Positions 19,230-29,845 of a DNA stretch of 64,000 nucleotides are shown here, one piece after another; position 1 is the first letter of the stretch; each line of letters begins with the position of its first letter. This DNA is from Lepidurus packardi. Taxonomy: Eukaryota > Arthropoda > Branchiopoda > Notostraca > Triopsidae. The notes under the pieces were generated by a model, which did no database searches, was not told the DNA's origin, and saw only the letters and a program-made list of their open reading frames with translations. The translations under genes were made by a program, and so were the position numbers. The DNA is taken from the NCBI GenBank assembly GCA_023053545.1, contig JAKZAN010000002.1:6816790-6880789 (forward strand), written 5' to 3'.

Positions 19230-22011
19230 TTACAGGCTTTTCTTTGTCGGTACAATACAATCAGAAGTTGGAACTTTCTTAGGCCATTCGCATTGTTCGT
19301 TATCATTGTCCCAGTATAAGTTTCCGGGACAGACAAACGTTTGGGGCTCTCCATCAGCGCATCGGATGAACTAAAACAAATCAGAGATATTTCAGATAAA
19401 ATAAATTCTAACGAAATTCAATCATTTATGAAAGACCCAACGTAAAATGAAGTATACCTTATCGCAATCTGGATGAGAGTAGAACTCGATATCAATGCTG
19501 CAATCTCGCGGAGGCACTGGAGTAGTGGTAACTACGCTGTTCACCACTGGAGGGGGATTGGTGCAGTGATCTTTGGGAACAGTGGCCGGCCAATCACATT
19601 TTTCCAATTGGTAGTTCCAGAACAAGCCTTTGGAACACTTCTGCGTTAATTGTTCTCCGTCAATGCACCAGATGTACTATAGAGAGACGAAAATTAAATT
19701 TCATATATGACAGAAGAGTCGAATGTTACTTTGTCGCATTCTGGGTGCGGCCAGAATTCAATATCGGAGCTGCAATCAATAGGGGCTGTTGCACTAATGG
19801 ATGGTCTTGGTTTCCTGGTAGTAGTAGTCCGTCGAGGTTTCTTAGTAGTGATAGTAAAAGGAGGTCTTGGTCTTCTAGTGGTACCTCTGAGTTCTCCAAC
19901 AGTCGATGTGGAATTTTCCTCGACTTTCACTGTAGCAGCTTCGGACGAAGTACTTGTAACTGTAGAAGGAGTTGTCGAATCAGTTTGTTGAGTTGCTGCT
20001 AAAGTAGTTGTCGAATCAGTTGGTTGAGCTGTTGTTGAAGTAGTAGGTAGAGATATTGGCAAAGATTTGACAATGTAAAATGGTTGCCAGTAATATGGCC
20101 AGTAAGCCTAGCAAGAAGAAACAATTCGAAAATAATATTAGTACAACTTTCCAAATTTTCGTATTCCTATGCTGAACCTTGTTATTCCTTAGAGTTCGTG
20201 ATTCACTCAAGTCTGAAATCGCAAATCTAGAAGGTGTAATCGGAATTGCAGCTTGGTCTGCAGTTGTAGCTTCATTTCTACCAGATTCTGAGATTGGTGT
20301 CTTACATGTGGAGTGTGGGACTTGCCATGGATAGTCACACACGCTTAATTTCGTATTCCAATACAAATTAGATGGACATTGTCTCGTTTGTGGTACTCCA
20401 AGAACACACCAAATGTACTAACAAATGTCAGAAGTGAAGTCGTCTAAAACCTCTTAAAGTCTTTTGTTTTACTTTGTCACAGAATGGGTGAGGCCAGAAT
20501 TCTTTGCCAGTACTGCAGTCTACTTCGAGCATTGCCGGACTTGTTGGTCTGTGAGTGGTCGAACTTGAAGGTGGATTAGGGGGAAATTTGGTGGTTGTGG
20601 TCCAAAACGGGGTAGGGGGCCTTTTGGTGGTTGTGGTCCAAAACGTAGTAGGGGGCCTTTTGGTGGTTGTGCTCCAAAATACCGTGGCAGGTCTTGTGGT
20701 AGTAGTAGCAGCTTGCAAAACAACGTCAATTCCTTTCACCTGAGTCAATAGTATCGGACACACTCTAGTTATGGTAGCTTTTGTGTTTGGGTAGTGTAGT
20801 ATTTAGCGATTTCTATACGTGTCAGTACTACCTCGGAGCACAATATAAAGTTACCGATGTTTCCGCGGAGGTCAGCACCAACGATTAATAGCGTTAGTCA
20901 GGCTTGTTGTGGCAACGCACAACGAACGCAACAATGAATAAACTTTTACCTATCGGATATTCTTCTACCCGGGACTTCAATACTTCTGCTCGGTAACTCA
21001 ATTCCGGATCGGTTTTATTTCTACCGGAAGTATTTTTAACTTGGACAAGATAGTACGCTCAAATTCTGCTTCTATTAGCCAAGAATGACCAGAATTAACT
21101 TGACGCGTAATTTCTCAGCTACAGGGCTTAAACAAGCCTCCACGTTGTAAACAAATTCTGATAACTAAGTAAAAAAATATATACAGTTATTTAAAATTAT
21201 CAAATAACTATTTTGCTTTACAGTGGAATTATTTTGTTAGTATCGCCAATTTTTCTTATAACCTTAGAAGCATAAGTGTTCCGGACAAAGCCGAAAGGGA
21301 TTTTCTCCTATGAACTCTTTCTCCTATCTTTCCATATGAACACCCTTTCCTTCTAGAATTTCCAGGTAGCCTATATACCCCGAACTAGTAAATCAAGATT
21401 TAATTTCCCCTGTATAGTCCCGGTGGTGAAGGCTACCTCTATCTGTTTTCCTAGGTGAAGGATTTTTTGGGAGGAACTTGAGGGCAGTAAGGATTCGGTC
21501 GTGCTTGCTGCGAGTTGACACGAGTTACTTTTCGTGGCCATAAATTGTCTTTGTTGCTTACGAACGATAAGTTAAGGTGATCCCTATGTTGTAATAAGTT
21601 CTACAAGTACTGATGTGGTGGGTAAAATACATACACTTATCAAATTAAGCTAAAGACTTCGGTTCTTTGTATCCCAATATCTCGAGGCAAGAAGTTATTC
21701 CCTGTTCGCCAGTGTCATAAGCGCGTGGACAAGTTTAAGACGGCATTGACGGGAACAATAAGATCTCATTAAATGCTGAAACGCTGTCACAGAAATTTTG
21801 TAGCGTAAAAAATTATAAATGATAAAATATATTATAATATAAATGATAAATATATGAAAATTGCAATTATAATAGCAAATAATATTACTTGGATTAAGCT
21901 AAAAAATAGTTATACTCGACTTACCGGAGGAGAATTACTAGCGTAGGTTAAACCCACAATGGCTAGTAGCAACACCGAAAATATTGGCAGTGATTTGCAC
22001 ATCTTGAACAT
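19230..22011 (-). CDS. secreted triple-CBM14 chitin-binding protein
   Basis: Six minus-strand exons, all phase 0: 22011-21925, 20739-20473, 20417-20178, 20107-19730, 19676-19458 and 19370-19230, giving about 443 residues. A signal peptide (SLPIFSVLLLAIVGLTYA) is followed by three CBM14 modules separated by Thr/Pro-rich, probably O-glycosylated linkers. Module starts are DCSTGKEFWPHPFCDK, DCSSDIEFWPHPECDK and DCSIDIEFYSHPDCDK, each split by an intron immediately after the lysine, before (Y/F)I(W/R)C. The first linker holds three tandem copies of a TTTKRPPT-FW unit. In the third module the usual Trp before Cys is Arg (FIRC). There is no enzymatic domain. It is probably a peritrophic-matrix or cuticle structural protein that binds chitin. 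Start at 22011 (MFKMCK); the ATG at 22002 has better context. The exon 3 donor (AAG|GTTCAG) is weak and uncertain. Confidence 0.85.
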
Positions 22012-22144
22012 GTGGATAGTATGCTTTGGAGAGCTGGAGTAGTTGATACGACTCTTATATTAATAAAATAACTGTTGAGGTACCCTGACTGTAAGAAGAA
22101 CGGATACCAGTTAGCTTTCTGGTGACTGAGCTCTGAAGTAACTC

Positions 22145-22152
22145 CTTTTATA
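22145..22152 (-). promoter_or_regulatory. TATA box of the triple-CBM14 gene
   Basis: Minus-strand TATAAAAG preceded by AAGGAG, 134 bases before the start codon. The second CBM14 gene has AAGGAGTATAAA in the same relative place, so the promoter was duplicated with the gene. Confidence 0.5.
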
Positions 22153-24360
22153 CTCCTTGGACTCCCAAATTGGTAAGTGAGGAAGATTACACCCAACGAT
22201 GTGCCTTTAACTGGCTACCTTGCAAACTTGTTTTCGTAATACAGCCAGTTGCTCTCTCATCCCCACTTCGCTGAAGAGCGATAGGTTGTACGTAAATCAC
22301 CTATTCAGTTAGAACTCTTTGAACATTGAAAGAGGACTTTGAAGGGCAGCTGCTCTTCAACGTTATATGGCCCCATACTACTAATGTAAGGCTACCTCTG
22401 CCTCTCTTCTCCAGAATTCCGTGACCTTAGAAAACCTGCTCGGGTTAGGTGCGTGGGACCTGATCCCGTCAGTTAGCCTACCTGAAGGAGGTTGACGGAG
22501 GGATTGTTTTTTACGGGTACAGGCACTTATTTTTTAAGGATGATATCTATTCATCCCGAAGGCTGCGGTGTATCATCTTAAAGTATCGCCTGTCTTTTCT
22601 TAGATAGTTCTTGAAAGTTGTTCAGGAATTTCCCCTCGAGTGTTTTGCTTTAGACTGCAGAAAGCTTTTGGTAATATCTTTCAATTAAGTATTTTTTTTT
22701 TATTTTTAACGAATCCTCATTATGGAATATTAAAAAATATTTAGCATTCACTTTCAAATTTTAAGTACTGAAGTGTACAAAACTGTACGTTAGTCTAGTA
22801 TTAAAATTTTACTGTAGATTAGTTTGATTTTAAATTGCATTATAATTTTTGAAAATTGTTTTGGAATATTGCAATAAATAGTCGAAGCTAAACTTACCGC
22901 TAGACAAAAAAAAGAATAATAAGTGGTTTCTATTTTCGCAATGTGTGTTGACAAGCAAATGTCGAATCCAAAACCAGTCCTTCTGCATTAGTTATACTTT
23001 CACGTGGGATTTGCTAACTGAACTACGTAGAACATTCCATAGAAAATAGTTGCTCGGTCGAAGAGTTTTGTCCTGAAAATTTTTATTGTCAACGTGGAAA
23101 CCCTTATATGGCAAGATACCCATTCCCAGGAATAGACATGGAACAAAAAGTATGCTTTTTTCTTTTTTTAGCAATCAATTGCTAAAATCCATTCTTATGT
23201 TTTCTATACTTGTAGTACAATTTACAATATTTATTTTTTACATTTACGAATTGAAGTAGTATAAACTGTACTACTACAAATTACGTTACATTGAAATTTC
23301 CTTCTAAAACAAAATCCGGTTATGTACTGCAACATTAAGTTCTGCGTGAAATTTAGAAAAACATGTTTTGAAATTTGTTTTTATCCAGTATTCAGTAATG
23401 ATACAGCAAAATTCTGGAAGAGATGAATGTTAAAGGTGGACGGAACCTTCGTAATTGTTGAGTTGTTAAGTAATGGATTTTGTAACCTCCTTACGCGAAA
23501 TACTTCGTATGTGTTATAAATAATAAATGAATATATAAATGTGCACAGTCTAGTTTGCTGAACAGTTAACCTCTCAGAACAGCAAAGAAGCCGAATATAT
23601 TGCTGTCAGACTTTTGTTGTTTTCTTTTTTAACAAACAACGTGATTTTTGACTTACAGCATCTTCAGTTTTGGAGCTTTAAGTTTTTTCCTGCTGTGAAG
23701 GTTATATTTTTGTCCAACAGGGAAAAACATACACATAGGATTCAGGTTTTGAAAACTTACAACATAAGTTAGACATTTTGAAAAGACCTTGAAGCTGAGG
23801 CAATTATATTATATAGAGTATAGTGCAAGTACGGAATCATCCTCGCATCCTAAATTAGATGACTGCAAGGTCAAGCGAGCAACCTGTAGTGCACTTATAG
23901 CTCTACGAAAATACCAGTTTGGTCAAAGATATTCTCGTCGGCCTTGGAGTTGATCAACCGGTGTAAATGAACCCTATGAATCCCATGTTCGTAGTGGAGA
24001 ACCCCCCAAAAATATTTGCTGTTTTCTGACTATTTTTTGCTCTTATTCTTGCTTAACCACTTGCCTTGCTTTTTGTATTCCCTGAATAGGTTTTGAGTGG
24101 ACGGGCTTTGGGTAGAGTTCCTTCTACCTGAGTTAACTCATACTTGAGTGAGTCGTCTAGAAATAACTCTGTTTTGAAACGACCTTTCCAACTGATGGAG
24201 TCGTTTACAATTCCCTTAACTATTATGGGCATTAGCTAATGCCCATAATGAAAAGTCCATTGTAGACAACTTGACGCGCAGTAAGCTAGAACTAGGAAAG
24301 CATTTTTCGTCACTTCACAAAGTGTTTTACTCATATAAATATTAAAAACCACCCATACGG

Positions 24361-24642
24361 ATGAAAACCGGAATAGGTCTTCTCATAACCGTAGTTTATT
24401 TTTCTAGTGTAGCCCTTTCCCGGTCGCAAATCCACGTAGATAATGCTCTGGAGATACGAAAGTTTTGTCGGAAATCTACCCTCTGGCACTGCTGGTACTA
24501 TATGGGTCCACTAAGCTCCAGCACAAAAGAGGTATTGCGCGGTACGGTAAAAGATGGTTATAACAAACTACTCCAGAGCTTCCGGTTTATTTATATACTT
24601 TTTAAACTGAAGAAACGCCCTATAACTGATACTATTGATTGA
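24361..24642 (+). CDS. possible small secreted protein (unsupported ORF)
   Basis: A 93-codon frame begins with a signal-peptide-like segment (GIGLLITVVYFSSVALS) and contains two cysteines around KSTLWHCWYY. I do not recognise it. A TATAAATA lies at 24334-24341, but at the usual TATA-to-start spacing transcription would begin at or after this ATG, which counts against the simple model. No clear splice signals extend it. It may be a chance ORF. Confidence 0.15.
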   Translation: MKTGIGLLITVVYFSSVALSRSQIHVDNALEIRKFCRKSTLWHCWYYMGPLSSSTKEVLRGTVKDGYNKLLQSFRFIYILFKLKKRPITDTID

Positions 24643-25619
24643 GATGAATTATCTCCTCTATTCCTGGCTAATCTTCTGTGCAAGATTAGCAACTGAACCA
24701 GAATAAGTATTTCTGTTCGAAAAGGAATTCACTGGCCAAACCTGCACACGCGAAAACACCCATGCTTTGCCGTTCGAATGGAGTTTCTGACTAGAAAGAG
24801 TTTAACAATGTGAAGGTGCTACACCTTTAAATATACGCCTAAATGGTATATAATACATGATAAGAATTGGAAAGGATTAAGCTTCATTAAAATGAACCTT
24901 CAGTTTGCCGCCTGGACTCTTACGAACTGTTTCTGGGCCTAGTTGAGGTCCATTAACATTGAATGGACACAGTGTCCCGTCTATAGTCAGGGTAAAAGGG
25001 CGGGTCTCAACTTTTGGCATTACTCAAGCCACATACTTCCTAGAATCCCCCAAAGTTAGCCACGTGTCGGAAGATTGGGACTAGCCAAATACGACGTGCA
25101 ACCTTGAATTATATACATACTCTGCAACTAAATAGTTCGTATTTTTACAATACATACAGAAGATGTGTTAACAAGTTCTTACACTGTTCTTACAACAAGT
25201 TCTTACACAAAAAATGTCCTTAGTAATTGTATAATTTAGTGTTCTGGTATCTTTTATACCAGTAAACTATTGAAAATTACAATAGTAAGATTACAATCTA
25301 AGCCCAGAAATTGGAGGCACTTCACAGAATTTTTAAATTACAACAAAAGTACTGATATTATCCTACAATCGAATATTGTGGTAATTGATGCCTTGATGCC
25401 CATAAACAATTATAAATTACTAAAATTTTTGCCGTGCAATTGAAACATTTTTTACGAAAGTGTATTTGTAATATTAAAAACTTTAATCGTGAATTTGTTC
25501 TCCTATTGCTAAAGTATAATTTTACTGATCTTTTCAAATTTTGTAATTGACAAAATAGGTACCGGAATTGCATTATATATATATCGCACGGTACTGCACG
25601 GTTGGCGACCTTACAGAAC

Positions 25620-25925
25620 TCGTTCATAACTGGTATTCTTTAACTATGTGAAATGTCCTTCTAGGGATATTGTCCTTCTTTTGCGGCATACGCTTTCTTG
25701 TTAATGACGGGATGCGCATAGCTTCCAACAAGTTTCGTCTAATTGGTTCGGTCGAGGATAGAATCCACGAAGGTAACAAACGTCCTTGTTTTCTTATCGC
25801 ATATTCTATCATACTTTTCAACGGCTACCAAAGCTGAAAGCTCCACACCTGATTGCCTTAACCGTGGGAAGCTGTCCTTTTTCCCCACATCTGCATTGGA
25901 CATGGAAAGAGACGAGAAGTTCATT
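25620..25925 (-). pseudogene. stop-interrupted coding-like fragment
   Basis: The minus-strand frame from about 25925 reads a non-repetitive, charged sequence (for example ELSALVAVEKYDRICDKK, then FVTFVDSILDRTN). It hits a TAG and continues in the same frame with KLVGSYAHPVINKKAYAAK before another stop. The composition looks like degraded protein-coding sequence rather than random AT-rich spacer. The family was not recognised. No transposon ends are visible. Confidence 0.2.
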
Positions 25926-26236
25926 ACCTCGTTTTTTTTTCTTTTTGCCCAGGAAGAAGAATGGAATTCGTCGTTATCTTCGAGATGCTGGGGGAAAAAC
26001 GGACTTCTCGCCTCTGGAATTCAGAACTGGGAGTCGATCTGTTAGAATAGGGTATGCTACGTAATGTCGTAAGAGCTAAAACAAGTACAAAGACATCATA
26101 AGGCCATTGGCTGCAGAACAGAATAGATCTTGAACTTTTTGAACCCGCTAAACTCGTAAAAAATTCCACAATAGCATAAGAACCGCTGAAGATCTACTAA
26201 TTGAATAAAGACCGAAGAATTATAAGCCGAAGCAAT

Positions 26237-26242
26237 TTTATT
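26237..26242 (-). terminator. poly(A) signal of the second CBM14 gene
   Basis: Minus-strand AATAAA 130 bases past the stop codon. Confidence 0.45.
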
Positions 26243-26370
26243 ATTTAAATACATTTAGTTAAAATAAACAACGAAAGAAGTTTGAATGCATTGGGTAATT
26301 TTCATAACATTTTGTTTTTGCCGAATATCAAAAGACTTAAATTATCAAGAAACATGATGGAGTAAAAATA

Positions 26371-28277
26371 TCAAAAATTTTTCTTGACTGGTGCATTACA
26401 ATCGCTGGATGGAACTTTTTTACGCCAACCACATTCTTCCTTTTCATTGTCCCAATACAAGCCTCCTGGACAGGCAAACGTTTGAGCTTCGCCATGGACG
26501 CACCAAATATACTAAAAACAGATAGAATTTCAAATAAGCGAAAAAAAATCAAAAAAAGCTTAAGCAACAGATTTGGAAGTTAATTTTAATTTGTTTTACT
26601 TTGTCGCAGTCTGGATGAGCAAAATATTCGTCTTCTGAATCGCAATCTTGTGGAGGCACGGGAGTTGTGGTGGTAGTAGTGGTAGTCGGGCTGTTGACAG
26701 TTGGTGACGGCTTTCTACAGTGCGATTGATCAACCTTCTTTGGCCAATCACACTTTTCCTGTTTGTAATCCCAATACAAGTTGCCGGTACAGCTTTGAAT
26801 GACTTGCTCTCCATCAAGGCACCAGATAAACTAGAAAGTATGTGAGATTAATTGGAAACATGAAGTGTATCTAAGTAATTTATTTAAGTACAATTTGTTT
26901 ATTGACTAATTGCATTTAGTTAAATATAGCTAATTGATATAGTGATTATTGATTAGTTATTAATACCTTGTTGCATTCTTCGTGAGGCCAGAATTCAACA
27001 TCCCCGTTGCAATCTACAGGTGCTGTTGCACTAATTTCAGGTCTGGGTTTCCTGGTGGTTGTGGGTTTCTTGGAGGGCTTGGGTTTCCTGGTAGATTTCG
27101 GATTTCTAGTCGAAAGACCAGGAGTACTGGGTCTGGGTCTCCGGGTAGTTGTTGGAGTTCCGAGTTTTCTTGTAGTAATGCTCAGGTTTTCAAAAGATGA
27201 GTGGACGATAACGACGGCATCGATATTTTTAGCTGTCGTAGCTTGAGCTTCCGTGGCACTGCTACTAGACGATGCAGTAGTAGTTTGAGTTGCTACAGAC
27301 TGAGCTTCTGTAGAGCTGCTAGTAGTGGGCGCTGATGTACTAGCAGGAGTTACAGGGCTGGTCTCTTGATTGGGCACTGGGGACGGAGTTGCGATTAGAA
27401 TCTCGTTTCGGATCACATCGTTGTTCGGAATCCGATCAATCTGCCAAAGTAATGATAACAAACCCGATTAGATTTGTTGGGTGATTAAAACAATTTTCGG
27501 ACTGGTTCAAGACACCTCATAATCTCTTCTTTTAAATTAATTGGGTTCTGTTTCTTTGCCCATATAAGTCTGAAAATAAGTACTGCCAGTCACAAGTTAC
27601 AGCCTTTTGATTCCAATATAAACCTTCTGTGAACTTTTGCACAGTTGGCACTCCGTGAAATCGCCAAGTATACTGGAAAATTTCCATCTTTCTTTAAGTT
27701 TTTTTTTGTTTTTGATAGTAGCCAGTGTTACTTTATCACAATCAGAATAAGGCCAAAATAGTTGTGCTGTTTTACAATCTAACACAGTATACTCAATGAG
27801 TTTTGGGTCGTTGGGCGTTTGGTCGTTGAAGGGGATGCAAAAAACCTGTAGTTGAAGTTTTAATAGTTGTAAACCTGAATTGCGTAGGACGCTTTGAAAT
27901 ACTTATAGTCCAAAATATTGTCGTCGGTTTTTTTTTCGTAACATCACCAGCTTTTAAAATCGTCCAGGTTGAGATTTGTTATAACCAGAGAGGAGAGGAG
28001 GAATGGGACATAGTTTTTAATTGAAATGGAAAGAAAAGCTCTAATTGTTGTTAATTTGTAAGCTTCAAAGTATTCTCCTGCCAAAACGGAAAACTGTATT
28101 AAATACTAAAAAAATTTGGATCACAGTAATCATACATATAATTCAGTAATATGTTCAGACAAGCTATAGGCCTACTGATTACATTGTTGCACTTACCTTG
28201 TAACCGAAAGGATCAGCACACGTAACACTTATAGTGACCAGTAGTAGTACCGATAGTACTGGCAGCGAATGGTTCAT
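26371..28277 (-). CDS. secreted CBM14 protein with one degenerate module
   Basis: Six minus-strand exons: 28277-28197, 27845-27732, 27672-27601, 27440-26967, 26830-26600 and 26511-26371, giving about 370 residues, all phase 0. A signal peptide (LPVLSVLLLVTISVTCA) is followed by a first CBM14-like segment. This begins DCKTAQLFWPYSDCDK and continues YTWRFHGVP, where two of the expected cysteines are replaced (by Arg and Phe). The best phase-compatible donor then cuts off the module's end. A long Ser/Thr/Pro- and Lys/Arg-rich linker (residues about 90-235, with repeated TTRKPRP-type units) leads to two intact CBM14 modules. These start DCNGDVEFWPHEECNK/FIWC and DCDSEDEYFAHPDCDK/YIWC. The last exon is 141 nt, the same as in the paralogue at 19.2-22 kb. 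It is probably an extracellular chitin-coat protein. The exon 3/4 join is the least certain part. Confidence 0.8.
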
Positions 28278-28424
28278 TTTAAAAATAATAAATTGCACTT
28301 GGCGTCGGATTGATAATTATAAAAGGAGAAATACAAAGGTGGCTTTTGTGTAGGTAAATAAGATTACCTGTAACCACCCTTTTTGTCCTTACGTGATTGA
28401 GTCTCAAAGGATTACCTTTCCCCT

Positions 28425-28432
28425 TCTTTATA
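28425..28432 (-). promoter_or_regulatory. TATA box of the second CBM14 gene
   Basis: Minus-strand TATAAAGA preceded by AAGGAG, about 148 bases before the ATG at 28277. It has the same arrangement as upstream of the paralogous gene. Confidence 0.5.
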
Positions 28433-28747
28433 CTCCTTAGCCGTAACTCACATTGAACTTTTGCAGCTGAATTTAGTTCAGGAGCAGCGTAACTTGTTCT
28501 TCCAGTTTCGGATATATTTCTACCTTGAGCAACCAATCACGGCTAAGATTCCGCTTGTCAAGCAGTAAGGTTTGTAAAGGGAAAAACTAAGTCCTCGATC
28601 TCCACACGATAACTACACTGAAAAACTTCTGATCTTACCTTGAACTTTGTCGCCCAATAAAGGATTTGACTCATGTAGGTCTAAAAAATCCTTCTAAAAA
28701 TCAGTGCCGCTAGCTAAGATGTGTTTCTTCTTTTGTACATCTGACCA

Positions 28748-28829
28748 CAGTATAAAGGTTTACAGTGTAAAGGTTTACAGTGTAAAGGTTTACACAGTAT
28801 AAGGTTTACAGTGTAAACTTTTATACTGC
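28748..28829. repeat. tandem and inverted repeat of a 16-bp unit
   Basis: Four to five copies of a unit like AAAGGTTTACAGTGT follow one another. The first (CAGTATAAAGGTTTACAGTG) and the last (TTTACAGTGTAAACTTTTAT, then ACTG) form an inverted pair that could fold into a hairpin. It lies about 0.3 kb upstream of the second CBM14 gene's TATA box. Confidence 0.6.
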
Positions 28830-29043
28830 GCATCTGTCCTTCATCAGTTGCATGAGTTCATGGTCTATGGAATTTCGTTACTTAGTATGAGGCATTGGGG
28901 AACGTTAATATTTATAATATTTTCTTTCTAAATTTCTAAAATTGAAAATTAAATAAATTAATACTAAAAGTCTTATTAAGTGACATCTGGCGTATCAGGT
29001 ATTAAAGACGTATGTTCTTATGATATAGTTCAGTGACTTTTTC

Positions 29044-29246
29044 TTCTTAACATAGGAGTGCATATTTATACCCAAGGTTGTCAAGGTTTCGCTTCATCTT
29101 CATCGAAACATTCCAGAGTATCCGATCGTGTAAAAGATTCGTACCCGTTCCTTGCGTCAGAAATACCCGTATGTCTCCCGAATAACAAGCGTGACAGGAA
29201 ACTAATTGGAAAGGAATGCGAAGACATTCAACTTACAGAAATCTGA
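29044..29246 (+). other. orphan C-terminal exon-like ORF
   Basis: A good acceptor (TTTTTCTTCTTAACATAG) at 29043 is followed by a 67-codon open frame ending in TGA at 29246. Its composition is balanced and non-repetitive (contains VHIYTQGCQGF, DSYPFLASEIPVCLP and GKECEDIQLTEI). It looks like the last exon of a plus-strand gene, but no partner exon was found between 28280 and 29040 and I do not recognise the peptide. It may be a relic of a broken gene or a chance ORF. Confidence 0.25.
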
Positions 29247-29796
29247 CGTGCTGGATGCTAGTTGCTTCTCTATCAACCATACAAGGGGTTGACTTTTCTA
29301 AACTTCTTTAATTAGTATTCATTGTCTTTTATTTTTATTTGTACAATCATTTTAAAATTGGTATCCTTCTAAGTGAGCACATCACTAATTATTTACTATA
29401 AATTGACTCTCTTTACTCAACTGATCAATTGAAACTATCACATTAAAAAAATATATTTCCATTCGGACGGATTTGATCCTTTATGGGGATATTACCTAAA
29501 CGTTTCATTATTAAACGTCAGTATTTTCCTAATTATTTTGGCACTTACAATATTGATTTATTCCACTATAATTTTCCTTGGTAATTAATGAGGAATTTCA
29601 TATTGCACAAATGCAGTTTCGGAGTGACAAAAACATTCATATTTCTTTAACACAAATTGGTCTTGCAGTACTACTTCAACCTCCTTCTTTCTTTTCCCTT
29701 TTCTTAGACATGTTTTGGCCAAACCCATCTAATTCCCTTACCCGTGTTTTCTATTTTTAAACAAAATGGGAACTATAAAGTTCCATGACCCTAAGG

Positions 29797-29845
29797 AGAC
29801 ATCCAGTTTGACGGGATTTAGTCCTAAGACATCCAGTTTGACGGG
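29797..29845 (+). repeat. 30-bp-spaced direct repeat
   Basis: Two exact copies of AGACATCCAGTTTGACGGG at 29797-29815 and 29827-29845, a small tandem duplication in non-coding sequence. Confidence 0.6.

Larger units (their letters stand above)
22153..26370. other. spacer between the two CBM14 genes
   Basis: About 4 kb of AT-rich DNA without a confident gene. It contains a perfect 28-bp palindrome at 24222-24249, a short plus-strand ORF with a hydrophobic N-terminus at 24361-24642, and a stop-interrupted minus-strand frame at 25620-25925. The likely poly(A) signal of the second CBM14 gene lies on the minus strand at 26237-26242. Confidence 0.5.

Noticed and set aside
27550-27672. longer version of the second CBM14 gene's exon 3
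   Set aside because: Reading on past 27601 keeps a CDW motif but runs into a stop, and its donor (CA|GTACTT) is out of phase with the next exon. The shorter exon was preferred, with caution.
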